A stretch of DNA of 64,000 bases from Amia ocellicauda (Eukaryota; Chordata; Actinopteri; Amiiformes; Amiidae): assembly GCF_036373705.1 (NCBI RefSeq), contig NC_089853.1:29905568-29969567 (forward strand). Direction: 5' to 3'. Positions 12,201 to 24,355 of the stretch are shown piece by piece (within the stretch, counting starts at the first letter, position 1; every line of letters starts with the position of its first letter). A program made the translations under genes and the position numbers. The notes beneath the pieces were generated by a model. The model was not told the DNA's origin. It saw only the letters and a program-made list of their open reading frames with translations, and did not search any database.

Positions 12201-15090
12201 GGTTGAGCATTCATTAGAATTCAGCTCACCATTTTATCCATCTCAGGTTGGCCTTGAAACATCTTCTGGTGGGCTCGAAGCAGTCGTATATTCTCTTCCC
12301 CTGGTATTTCTTCAGTAGGCCGTAGAGTGCAAAAAACACAACCACGCTTGTGAGCACCACCAAGGCGAGGGCACGATGAAAGTCCAACACACAGGCAGCA
12401 ACAAAATACGTGACATAGCCTGTAAAACAAAGTGCAAAGAATATGACAGGACCATGCTGCAGCCACATATAAACACAAGCTGACCCATTTGAACCGAAAG
12501 TGCTACAGAAAGGAAAAAAGACTTGTGTTATAATTGAGGCATCTACTTATCTGGAGGCTAATAGTGTATAACCATATTATTTTGTTAATGTTCTGCAGTA
12601 TTTGATGCCTTTAACTCCATTTTAAAATCTGATTGTGCTATTGATCCACTAGGTCAGCTAGGGTTGGAAACCGAGTAACATTACTTTGTTTGGCAATCAA
12701 CTAGTGTCAAAAAGACTGGGATTTTGGTGTATTGCAGGGTTGTGGATAAGGTTTCAAAAGAAAACATACAAGCTTTAAAGCATCAATACAGGATGGAGTA
12801 AATTAGTCAAAATCAGCAGCATATGGAAAGAACAGTAAGCATGTATTCCCTTTAGTTTTAATGGTATGGCTTCTCCGATCATATCATCATCATAATGTAG
12901 TAAGGTAATAACTGACCAGAATAGTAGCAAACAGAAGAGATTTTTCAAAAAATGTTTTAGTCATATAAATAAATTACCTGCTGCCAGCAATCCCAAGATG
13001 ATTTTTTTTATCAGTGAGTGATGAGACGTACAAAACACCTTTGCTTTGGAAAAAGGCTGTGAAATCTTACTGGAAAAGAAAGAATATGGTTTAATATTAC
13101 ACCAACCTCTCAGAGACTCAATACAAGTCATTCATAGCATAAACAAATATCAGAGTAATACACTGAATCCTAAAGAAAGCTCAAACACTGGTACTGTATC
13201 TGCATTTGTGCAAACACTGTGATGTGGGAATAATGTGTGAATGAAGCCCTCACTTTTCATTGCACTTTACCAGATTCCATAGCAAACTACAAAGTGCAAA
13301 TCATAACTATATATGAGCAGTTACTTATCAGCTGTATTTCCAGACTTTGTTCTGCAAAACATTTGTGGCCAAAAACAGACTTTACCAGGTTGTATTCAAT
13401 GTGTTATATAGTTTTTCTAGGCACATTTTGCTCCATCACAATTCCTTCATGAACATAATTTGCCACAGTCACTACAATTCCTCATTGTGTTTTGATTGCA
13501 TACAAGCTCTGGCCTTGGCTTCTCCACTGAATAAGTGCAAGACATGTATAATATCACAGAGTATAGTTTTATGAAGCATTCAATATGTGAAAATAAAGGA
13601 TTAGGGTGGGAAAAGGGCACAGAAAGAAAAGCTCAAAATCTCACACAGCAACCTGAATGAGAAACTAGTGGGAAAGCGTGGTGAAATTAAGAAGTCACCA
13701 TACTAAGGGCTATCCCAGTGACTAGCATTCACAGCATGGACAATATAACCTCAGTCATCCTCGGTCAACTTCAGAATTATGTATTATGTACATAGACCTT
13801 CTGCAGAGGTTTCAGATGTTAATCCATTCACAATATTATACTGACTTACTAAAGAGAATTGACCACCACTGAGAAATAAATTTGCATTTTGCTTTAGTAC
13901 CTTAAGTATGAAGTAGATTTTCCAATGTTATTTGCATTAATCCCATCCAACTGAGATTCCTCCTGAAAAAGAAAAAGGGTAAATAATGTTTATACACACA
14001 CACATAGATATGTATAAATATTTTTAATTTAATTTAATAAATTTACCTGCAGTTCAAATGTAGGGTTGTCTACACCTTGTCTGTCAGACGTGTGAGATGG
14101 AAGCACATCTTCCAGTGGTAAATCTCTGGCTTCAGCTTTTAAAGGAAATACACATGAATCTCATTGCTGTACAACATAAGACTTTTGTTATAAGTAAAAT
14201 AAGACATTCTCATCCAGCTGTCACCATTACAGTGGTCTGTTTCTGAATGGTAATTAGCTGTTTGATAAAGATACTCCCCACTTTACACTTAACGTTAAAG
14301 TATTTAACACAGACACAAAACAAATTAAACTTTTAAGATTTAATCGAGTCAAAATTACACAAAACTTACAATCAAGCACTTTGCTACCAGTGAGACAGCT
14401 CATTACAATCTCTCATGAACATCATTAAAAAAATGAAGTATTTATCTGTTCAGGAATAATGGCCTTTAGATATTTTATCAGTCTGAAACTTACTCCCTCA
14501 GGTACAAACAGCTCGAATTGTGGGTTCTGATTAAAATTATTTATGAAGAACAACACAGATATAAAAACACAATGAACTCCAGTAAATTAACTTTTCCCCA
14601 TTATTATTATTATTATTAAACTTATTTGTAGTACTAGTACTAGTAGTAGTAGTATTGTAGAACTGTCATTAACATTCTATGTTCTCATATGAATAAGTTA
14701 ATATTATTCCACTACAGTACAACTTTATAACTTCTTGCTAAAAATAAGAGTTACAGCTACAGAATAGTACAATTATAGTTTAATTTAGCATATACATTTA
14801 ACCATTTTCTATGTAATAAAAGGTTTCAATACCTATGTTCTGATCAATGGCAAATTGCTCAGCACAGATTTAACTTCTTTGCTGCCACAGCTCCTTTCCT
14901 CAACAGTCAAATAGATCGATTTTAGTGCAGGTTTTTGATACTGATAATTTACCATCACTGCATCAGCCCCTGATAAAATAAATTGAAACTAAATGAGGAA
15001 AGTCTTCCAAAGTCTAACTTTTTAGACAAACTATCAAATCAAGTTAAAGTAAACCAATCACTTACTCATTGTGTGTCTTCCTTGATCCAT
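6285..15090 (-). CDS. slc28a1: SLC28 concentrative nucleoside transporter (slc28a1 by synteny)
   Basis: Sodium-coupled importer of nucleosides at the plasma membrane. Eighteen coding exons (high to low coordinate): 15066-15090, 14047-14135, 13901-13962, 12978-13069, 12230-12419, 11683-11824, 10267-10380, 9887-9964, 9724-9804, 9550-9630, 9196-9321, 8759-8889, 8257-8425, 7885-8082, 7489-7570, 7195-7293, 6519-6624, 6285-6405. They join in frame, all with AG/GT sites, into 661 aa (human CNT1 is 649). The start is ATG at 15090 (MDQGRHTM). The N-terminal tail is hydrophilic, and the first membrane segment begins near residue 80. Seen in order: [27 protein letters not shown], the re-entrant-loop region [13 protein letters not shown] (Glu306), [11 protein letters not shown], and the signature [12 protein letters not shown] at 489-500 (Glu496). 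Both glutamates match residues important for transport in human CNT3 (Glu343, Glu519). The tail carries N-glycosylation sequons (NST, NAT, NNT). The paralogue call rests on the alpk3/znf592 neighbours; substrate preference cannot be read from this. Confidence 0.93.
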
Positions 15091-17219
15091 TGACTGAATG
15101 TAAAGATACTGGAAAGGGAGTTTTGAGAAATACACTTTGTCCTCTTGACCCAAGATGTATAAGGAGAATGTTATTATTAATTAACAGCGGGTCAAAACCC
15201 TTTAATCGCTATTGGTTCCTTCAGGGTTACACTCTTTTATACTACACAGGCTTACAGCTTTACCTCAGCATGCAAATCTCAGTGCCTGCCTTTCACTTTT
15301 TTTTTTTTCCTAAATTGCTATGCAATACGATAAGAAAAAGTGTAATAACCAAGGAGCTGATAACCTACTGAAAAATAAAAATGCAGTGTAAAGCTGAAGT
15401 CATACTTTTTATGATTTCCAACTACGAAGAGCTGAAAACTGTTTAAAAGTAATTTGTGTCTAATAGTGAGTTGGAAGTATGTGTATCAGAAGGTGAAGGA
15501 GAGAGTAACAGCAGGGAACACCGAGGATTGAAGACATGAGTTTATTAAACATGGACAAATGAACAGAACAAAACACAACATCACGATCCAGCTCGTACTT
15601 ACAGCTCAAGGAGCTTTTTGCAATAACAGTCTCTAGAAAATAATGCAGATTTGCACAAGTTATCAGAAGACCTTTGCCTTCCTTGACAAAATACACTGTC
15701 TTTCACTTACCATGGTAAAATCACAGTAACATCTAGGTAATGGAGAGAAATTGTATTAAAGCATGGAGAGGAATAGGAAACCAAGGTACAAGGTAGATAA
15801 GTTGGAAAATAAATGTACATTCATAGTGAACTCACAGGAACACCATGAGAAGCCTGGCAAAGGACTGTGCCAAGTAACTGTGGTAACTCTCTCTTTCACT
15901 TCGAATAACCAAAAAGCTGAATATAGTGTCTGTTTTTGCTGATAACACAAACAAAAGTATCTCAAATGCTTCACATTCCTCTTCCCTCTCTTTCATGAGG
16001 TTAATACATTACACTGACCTAGAAACTGGTTCCTTTATCAAGGACTTAATTCACAGTTAAAGCCCATACTTTTTGTTTTTCTCTCTTATATATTTGTAGT
16101 CACTAACACTTACTACATCTGCTGTAGAATTACACACATCAGGAACAATTGAACTTCATTATTTATATAGCAAATGGGACTGGGGTCTTGCTCAGTGACA
16201 TCAGAGGCATCAGAGCCTGATATGTAGTGTCTCTTGTCAGCAAAAATCAAAAGAAGTTCAGGCACTGCTGAACTCAGCCAAATATGCAAAATAAATGCTG
16301 CCTATAAAGAGGACAGCTAATCAGTTTGTTTTACATTGATTCATTTCTAATCTGCAGGGTTTTGATAAGGACTGCCTGAAAACTACCAAAGGATTATTCA
16401 CCTGGACTTCTGACTGTAAAGTCTCTTTTGCTATGCACATTATTTATGGCAATGTAAAGTATTCCGGAGCCCACACCCTTGCTAGTCTACTTCATGGTAT
16501 TTCAATCCTCCTCTGACCTCCTTTGGCTGCTAGTTCTTGATCCAGATACGTTCTAAATTACTGAGTCTTATTAAACACTAAATGGACTGTTTTTTGTGTT
16601 GTTGTTTTTTTTTAATTAGTGCTTGTTAAATAGTTTTTGGTAAGTCAATGGTTTCAGGAATATTCAGTTGGCCCTCAACTTCATAAGTAAAACATTGACC
16701 CTGAAATGTTCTCAAAACAATAGAGAATGGTTACTCCTTTGTATAGAAAAAGCTGGGAGATACATTGTTTCAAACCTTTAATCATTAAACAGTGTTCTTC
16801 ACCAGCCCAACAGTGTACTTCAAACCCACTCTTCAGTGAACACAATCGGGCAGGTTTTATACATCTCCATTAAATCAACACCTTCATTACACTTGGAAAA
16901 GGAGGGAAATGGGTTTAGTTAAGTGACTAACTAGTTCTGATCAAGGGAAATTAGTTAATAGTAATGGTAAAGGGGTTAAGCATATGTCTAACTCCCTGTA
17001 ACTTATTTAGTTTACACGTTTCTTTAGTTGTTTGACTGAAGACAGCTGTATACGGAGCCTTACTATGATTCCAAACACCAAGATACCTCCAGAAACTCAG
17101 ACTATTGTTTAAAATCATATCATATTTTATCTTTAATACTTCAAAATTTGCTGAAATAAAGCAGATGAAACAAAACAAGACAAGGCTAAACAACACTGTG
17201 TAACAATTTATTTATTTTT
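15091..17219. other. slc28a1 upstream region, no gene seen
   Basis: AT-rich DNA upstream of the slc28a1 start codon. It must hold the 5' UTR and promoter, but I see no CpG island, clear TATA/initiator pair or further coding exon. Confidence 0.4.
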
Positions 17220-17530
17220 TGTTCCTGGGTAGTCAGAAAAAAACAACATATGAATCCAAATTAACATGTATTTATACTATAGAAATACAAAAATGACTAC
17301 AAAAGATTTAGAAAGATTCATGATTCGTGAAAGTGATTTACAGTATAACTAAAACTACTCATTTCTAAATCTTTTGTAGTCATTTTTGTATTACTTTAGT
17401 ATAAATACATGTTAATTTGGATTCATTTCAAAATATCACTGTCCTGGTCACAAAAGCAGAGTCTGTGGGGAATAATAGCCATTTTCTATACTTTTGAGGC
17501 ATAAGCAATTAGGAAATAACACCCAGGAAC
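17220..17530. mobile_element. palindromic foldback element
   Basis: The outer ends GTTCCTGGGT (17221-17230) and ACCCAGGAAC (17521-17530) are exact complements. Inside, a long inverted repeat pairs about 17252-17313 (from GAATCCAAATTAACATG through AAAAATGACTACAAAAG) with about 17369-17427, separated by a spacer of some 55 bp. Just outside, CACTGTGTAACAATTT and the complement of the right flank (CACTACGTAACACAATTTG) are also similar, so the true ends may lie near 17194 and 17555. No ORF. A non-autonomous DNA transposon of unknown family. Confidence 0.6.
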
Positions 17531-17555
17531 ACAAATTGTGTTACGTAGTGTAATT

Positions 17556-20034
17556 GTATCTTTTGAAATGCATTCACAATTTGAGCACCAGGTGTCAGTG
17601 TGTTACAGTATATATGTTCAATAGCAACGAAGAGAACACCAAAGCCCTTTTAGTTATAAGATTGGATATAACACCAGATTGTTTTCAGAGAATATTATTA
17701 TGTTTTTTCTTTCTTTAAAGTACTGCCAAAGTCACTTGAAAGAATGCCAAGAAGAGTATTTCAGATATTATTTTCTGGATATGTTCATGATATCAACAAA
17801 CACTTTTAGATGACACTTTATTTTCCTACAGTGGGTGGAGAACACTTTCAATCAAACATGAATTTGGTACATCAATGTCAGCCTTCGGGCCCACACACAT
17901 ACACACACACACAAATCATCCTTCCAGACCAGAACGTACCACACAGATGGCTTAAGAAGGTAGAAATCTGTTCTGAATTTGTATCAACCACCACTATGTC
18001 CAAGACAAAAAGGCAGGGGTAAACAGAATACATCTTTGCAAATACAATCCAAGCAGTGAGGAACAAGTCTTCAAAACGTGATCAATAAGAGAAGCATAAT
18101 GAGGGCTTTAACTTTTGTAACTCCAAGAGGACATGATTTCAGTGTTTGCTGAAGTCAAAACCATATTTCTGAAAAGCTCTATCAATTATCAGGAACCACA
18201 CCAATATTTGTGATGAAAATAGGCTGTATAACCTTGAAATTTAATTAAGTAAGTGTGCACCATATTACTGTACACCCATGTACTTTATTTGAGGATTTTT
18301 CTTCATGGGAATCTTTCAGAGCGGTGAATCATTGTGAGGTATTTGTATTGTATCATTGTATTATTTTGTTGATATTCAAATGTGTCTTCCTCTGTCTCTC
18401 CTTTGTCTCGTGTCTGTCTCTCTCCACCATTATTTTGTTAATGTCAGGTAGTCAAAACGTCTGCAATAGATTGGCCCTGTTGTCAGTTACACAAATATTT
18501 TGACAGAAAAAACAGCCACACACACTCCAGCCAAAATACAGACATACTGATCTTTGACTGCATTTTCATTTACTGGACATAGAAACAAAGGTATGTATTT
18601 TCCTCCTTTCTTGATGTATAATGCCAGAACATCTTTTTCTTCTTTCAGCTTAAGTCGTTTACCTTAATCCTGATATGCATATATCTGTTTTGAATATAGA
18701 AACACCTCTCTTCAGAGAATACATGGTGGGTCTTTATATTTCACAAATCACCCATAGATTTGTGACGTGTCTCTGGGTGTAAAGCTGCAGATAGATTACC
18801 TCCTATTATCACACTTTGATTGAGACTCACTTTATTATCATGAGAGCTGCCTGATTTTGCAGATTGAAAGGCATCCTTCTCCACAATAAAACACCGATTA
18901 GCTTTGATGAAAATGACATTTTACAAGAAGAGTCCTTGTCATTCTATGAGCCTTACACTTATGTGTGTCAATGAAGCAAATCGTTGAACTGAATCCGAGA
19001 TCAAGATGTACCAAATCTATTTCAGCAAGTGAAAAGCTGGAGAGCCCTTGTAAATTCCTGTGACGCACCTAACATTACGATAGTTTTCCACACGTCTTTA
19101 TATTCTGAAAATCAGCTGCATAACGTTTAAATAAATGCATATAATTATTTTTTTTATTTAAGATGTTAAAAAATAAATAAAATTTTAAAAAAATTATATA
19201 TATATATATATATATATGTTAAACATATGGTATCATCATAGACATGATACACTTTAAGACAGACTTTTTAAATTTCTCCAACTGGGTTCCAATGTTAAAA
19301 GTGTGAGCTCAAACACCAACTCATAGTGACTAAAAGATTTGTAAGAATTTAGCGCTGTATGATGTAAATTCAATGAAACTTGCAAAACCGTGCAGCCCAA
19401 AGCTTTTGCTGATATCCATTTGAATAATACCCTTTTATCATCCAAATTGAAAATGCAATGGATGAAAGTTCATTTCTTTAGTGCAGAGCAGTTTTGGACA
19501 ATACCTGGATAGACTAGCTTTTTATTATCGCCTTTGTCATTTTCTAAATCAATAAACATTTGTATTCAACTATAATTCAATGGCAAATGTATAGACGTGG
19601 CACATACCAGACAAGTTTGAATTCATCGCTAATCACAGTTGCTTTACCTCTCTCTCTCTCCAGAAAGGTTAGCTGATAATAAAAGTCAATGTAATTCAGT
19701 AAGCAAACATAACAGAATGTATTTTTCCCTAATAAGGCTGTGATCATTTTCTGAATGCTTAACTTTCCATTATGTTTCTTCTTTCCATTTTTTTTTCCAA
19801 AAAGCATGAAAGCAGCAGTAAAAAAAAAAAAAAAGGTAACCTACGTTGTTTAATGGAAAAAAAAAAGATTTTTGTTGCAGCTTAGCTTTTAATGACCTAA
19901 CTGAACATTTAGTGGAACTCAAATGTCTTTATTGGACCTTTTAAATTATTTGTCCCCTGTTGAACAGTTGGAGATTCAGTCCCATTGAATATTCAGTTAT
20001 GTAATTGAGAGCTCAGCTGGAGGGCAAACCAGAA
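17556..20034. other. intergenic, no gene seen
   Basis: AT-rich spacer. A (TA)n run lies at about 19194-19217 and A/T homopolymers near 19820-19870. No exon-like ORF with splice context was found on either strand. Confidence 0.5.
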
Positions 20035-20312
20035 GACATGAGAAAGTTTACAAACAAGAGGATGCATTCAACCAATCATGCTTGTTTGGTGTCCATTAAT
20101 AACTAAGTGATCCAAGGATCCTATGCAGGATATTTTTGAATGTTTCCAAATTGTCAGCTTCAACCACATCACTGGGGAGTTTGTTACAGATTGTGACAAC
20201 TCTCTCTGTGAAGAAGTGTCTCCTGTTTTCTATCTTGATTCCACCGGGACTTGAAGCGAGGACCTTCTGGGGCAAGAGTAGACATAATAAGCACTACACT
20301 ATGGGGGACTAC
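20035..20312 (-). mobile_element. tRNA-headed SINE
   Basis: Read on the minus strand, a tRNA-like head (20236-20309) is followed by a body (GAAGTGTCTCC... on the plus strand, about 20100-20235). The 3' tail on the plus strand begins CATGAGAAAGTTTACAAAC. A diverged copy of that tail recurs at 29200-29290. A tRNA-derived head with RNA polymerase III boxes, a unique body and a shared tail is the usual SINE layout. I associate the tail with repeats of early-diverging ray-finned fish; that is from memory. Confidence 0.55.
20236..20309 (-). pseudogene. tRNA-like head of the SINE (tRNA-Val-like)
   Basis: On the minus strand TAGTGTAGTGCTTAT resembles the A box of tRNA-Val, and GGTCCTCGCTTCAAGTCC resembles the B box (GGTTCGAATCC consensus) at the right spacing. 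The length is about 74 nt. Acceptor strands GTCCCCC and GGTGGAA pair only partly and the anticodon stem is degraded. It is therefore a SINE promoter or pseudogene, not a working tRNA. Confidence 0.5.
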
Positions 20313-20339
20313 AGAACTACTGCTCCAGAAACCTCTTAA

Positions 20340-23300
20340 TGCAAAGCCAGACAAGATAACATGTCAAGTTTCTGGGGTTAAATATACTCCACTGCCTCTG
20401 TAAATTGAAGAGAAGGTGTCTTTAGTTTGGGCTAGAAGTGTGAATGTCAAAAAAAATGTTTCTACAGAGATTAAAATAAGGACTCCCACATTTTGGCACC
20501 TCTCCAAACTTCACCCATTCCCACAGTACTTGGAAATCCTTCAGTTGGCATTTATTAGCTGATCCATTGTCCTGTTATACATTTTACTAAACAGTTTAGC
20601 CTTTGTTAGCTTATGCACATTTTGGTATTTCTACTTTGTTTACTAAATTACCTGATCTCTTGTAGCACACAATACAAAACGTGGGTGTTTGTTTGTTTTT
20701 AGCAGTGTAACTTATTATGTTTCTATAATCTAACTTGTTTTCCTTGTATATAGGGCTTGTTTATGGAGAACCATCATTACAAGGTGTCAGCCAAGAGAAC
20801 ACATATCAATAAAAATCCCCCCCAAAAAAACATCTTTGCATTTTCTGGGATTGAGTGGCTTTCACTTCTTGCAGTGTGTTTATTTTCTTCTGTGGGGCAA
20901 CACGCTGCTTCACAAATATAGAGGCATTTGACAGTATTAGCAAGTGACTTGGGCTGGGGACTGTGTGCCCCCATATTAGAAGTATTTGAAAAATAAGGGA
21001 GCAGAAAAGGCAAAACTGAAAATAATCTACGTTGTCATCTCATAGATAAGTCATATTGAGTCATTTTATCTTTTCCAGTCAAATAAAATGTTGTCATCTA
21101 CAATTAATCTGCACTTGAATCTAACATAACATTGTCACTCAGTGGAATATACTGCCAGGTGACTTGTGAATTAAAAAATGTGTTCCTGCGGTACTCCAGT
21201 AGGGAAAATAATTAACATAACAATAAAGAGTGCATCTCTCTAGAAGTCTCACATATCCCATTTCCATGAACGTAACTCGGATAATTCCAACACTCTACAT
21301 AGTAAAAATATGTATTTGATTTGATTGTATTTTATTTCAATCTGGCCAATTTGAATGGCAGTTTTATTAAAGTCTCTGATGGGTACAGAAAACACAGATT
21401 GAGAACTAATTGAAAGAAAGGAAAATATTGAAATGAATCAAGTCTGCAGTGATTTCTGTTAAGTTGTAGGGTATTAAAGTGTACAGAATAATACAAATCT
21501 GAATAATTGAAAGGCTACTTCAGACTGTTCCCCACATGGATGCAGAAGGGTAAGTTATTTTATTTAGTTCTACTTACTGGCTTTTTGATACAGTACAGTA
21601 CAGTAATTATGAAACATTGTTCATCAATGGGCTACCTCTCCTCTTTGTGTGTGTGTGTATTTTGAAATGCCTCACAAAAGCAAGAATTTCAATGTGATGC
21701 TGTATTGAAGCTATAGTTTAATGTCTAATAGTGCTCAGGAATGTGAACTATTTGGGACAATATAATTATAGATTTATAGAACTATAGATAATAGTGAGGT
21801 CTTAATCTATACCATGTATGTTCAGTGATTTATCAGTTTTACTTATTATATCCATGATTCATCTGTTCTTTTTAGATAATCAATTAAGGAATTAATTAAT
21901 AAGGTGTATGGCCTGATGCTGGATTTTAGTTTTTAGTTGTATATTTTTACAACAAATACCATCCCATCTTTATCTATTTTCTATGCAAGTATCCAAGGAA
22001 TAGTTCCATTATTAACAAAAATAGTAACTTACCGTTAAATGTTGTGTCTGGTATTCATATTTGGTGACAAGACACCAAATATATAATTAACATGTTTTGG
22101 AAACAATTGGATCACAATTGGACACTGTTTAAGATATTTTAAGAAACAACTAGGCTTTACCCATTTGGATGCAGTGTGTGGGAATGTGATGTGAACAGTT
22201 TCATTTTTAAACAACAAGGCGGTTAGATCCAAGTGTGAAGTGTAAAACTGCAAAAAGCAGCTTCCAAATTACCGTTTTACTATTTTGTGGTCAGGACAAG
22301 TCTTGAAAATCTAAATCTAAAATCTGTATCTTGAAACTGACCAGCAACACAACCTGAAGATATACACCTTAATTTATGTGGCAGTGCTAGGGAGTACATT
22401 TTATTAGCATGCCAATTTTTTAGTTGAAGTAAACCCCTTCGATTGGTTTTAGTGACGTTCACACATTTGGTGTCTGGGCTCCTTCTGAATCCAGAATGAG
22501 GTGGGAGTGTGGAGGTGGTGGATGAGATAAACTGTTTGGGCTTGAGCATACCAAGTAGTACATACTACCAAGTAGTATTGTGTATAGTTAGGAGAAATTA
22601 CTCACAATAAAACCTGCCTGGGTTTCACATCACAGACATCCTCCAGATTCTCTAGGTCATCCATCCCTTCAATTCCAGCAACCAAACGTCTGGATCTGTG
22701 TGACTCCAGGCCCTCTCATGGAAATGAAACATTCATCAAACTGACCAGATTCCGTCCCTCCGAACAGCTATATTTAGAGCTGGAATATTAATGTGGTTCC
22801 TAATGCTGCACTGAAGGCACAATGGGAGAAGGATGGGAGGGCTTCCATTTCCATCAATTAGAGTAATCGGAAAATATGGATTCAAGATGAGACATGTAGA
22901 ATGTCGCCAGTGAGAGGCCTCTAATGATAGCAAAACGCCAATACGTGCGATTGCTTTCCCTGTGCATTAATGAAAACAGAAATCAAAGTTAATATTAGAA
23001 CTTCAAATACCTAAATGTCCCTTGGCTCAGCTGCTGAATGTATCAGCTCATTCATCTTTACAAGTGAGAAATACACGCACCACTTATGGCTATGACAAAA
23101 AATGTGTCAATTATGGGTTTTACATTCAAGATCACGGTGCAGAAATGTTATATATGTAATATTTACTGTGACTAAGGGCTAAAGTTAAGGCCATTTTCCA
23201 TTAAAAAAAAAAAATCCTTAGTACCTACATTGGCTATAGGAAGAATTCACATTTTTCACATTTTGTTGTGCTTTATTGGGATTTTTTCATTTGTATCCTT

Positions 23301-23570
23301 TATTTCTCCTTAATATATATATATGCTGCTCTTATATTTTATCAATGTTTATGGTGGATCACTGCAAGACAAGTCCACAATAGTTAAATATGGGATCCAA
23401 ACTCTGAAAGCAGGAAGCTTTAAAAATGTTCCTGTAAATGTAAAGTTTAAGCATGGCCCATTATTCAGAGTTGCATGATGGGATTGCTCCTTTTTTGTAT
23501 ATCACAAATGGACCACCAGTCAAATATACAGATGATATTGTTTGTAATTAATTGAAAACTATATCTACAC
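20340..23570. other. intergenic, no gene seen
   Basis: Spacer without recognisable exons. The stretch 22740-22990 is rich in homeodomain-type cores (CAATTAG, TTAATG, TAATGA) and looks less AT-degenerate than its surroundings, but I cannot call it conserved without an alignment. Confidence 0.4.
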
Positions 23571-23790
23571 TCAGTAAGGCAGAGGCCACTGAAGGCGTCC
23601 AAACTGTAAAATGTCAAAGCGTAGATGGCATTTTAGGAACTTCTATCTTCCGTCGAAGAAGACTTGACCAGACTGCGTCAAACAGCGGAGTCATTAGGAG
23701 GCTGTCAGCGGCTGAGATAAAGAGACGCTCCAGTCTTGCTGTCGCCTGAGGGACAGTCGAGGGATGACATTCCGATTAGGATCTCTCGGC
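23571..23790. other. candidate conserved non-coding (or unrecognised exon) block
   Basis: A sharply bounded patch with at least ten CpGs in about 220 bp, inside CpG-poor spacer. It includes GGCGTCC, CCGTCG, GCGTC, CAGCGG, GACGCTC, TCGCC, TCGAGG and TCGGCC. An open plus-strand frame runs through most of it (ending RRLSAAEIKRRSSLAVA then stop), but no family is recognised and the flanking splice sites are weak. Retained CpGs far from any promoter suggest selection or protection from methylation. This is inference only. Confidence 0.3.
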
Positions 23791-24334
23791 CACCAGGTTG
23801 TCTTCTCTCTCTAAAGAAAAGGGTAAATGTGCTCAATAAAATAAGCATGAGCTAAATGTATGGTAATGCCCATTAATCACTTTAACCCTATGGAGTTATC
23901 CTGTGTTACGGTGGCTGTGAAACCATTTGTCATTTGTCAGTCGATCGCTGCCCCCTGGGTGGCTCTAGTGGGATTTGCTTTTGCTTGCCTGAGCTTAGTG
24001 GCTATGAAAGGCCTTCTCCCTGTGCTGGTTTGGTCCTGGGCTGACTTGGTCCTGAAGGCTATGTAGGTCTCCTCAAATCCCTCATCTGCTTACATTGTGG
24101 AAAGACTGCTTTGTTTGGTTCAGTTAAACAATAAGAGAGGGGCACCAAACCCAGAATTAAGACTGCCCACCGCTGGAGTAAATATGCCTTTTCAATATTT
24201 GGAGTGACTTGAAAAAAATAAATAAAAAAATCTGTGACCTCTGGAACATAAGATGTGGGGCAGGGGGCTGTATTTCTTGAATTAGTTAGATGCCAAAATA
24301 ACCCTTTCCTAGATGAGGCCATGATAGTTGACAG

Positions 24335-24355
24335 TGTCACTGAAGTTCAGTGACA
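24335..24355. repeat. short palindrome
   Basis: TGTCACTGAA G TTCAGTGACA, a perfect 10-bp inverted repeat around one base, with further TGACAGTGT copies on either side. Confidence 0.6.

Noticed and set aside
14380..14540. Extra slc28a1 5' exon
   Set aside because: Short open stretches exist but the exon at 15066-15090 joins in phase with 14047-14135 and supplies the start codon, so none is needed.
20236..20309. Functional tRNA-Val gene
   Set aside because: Acceptor and anticodon stems are mismatched and it is joined to a SINE body and tail.
23552..23749. 66-aa ORF in the spacer as a gene
   Set aside because: No family, weak splice context and no partner exons; kept only as a possible conserved block.
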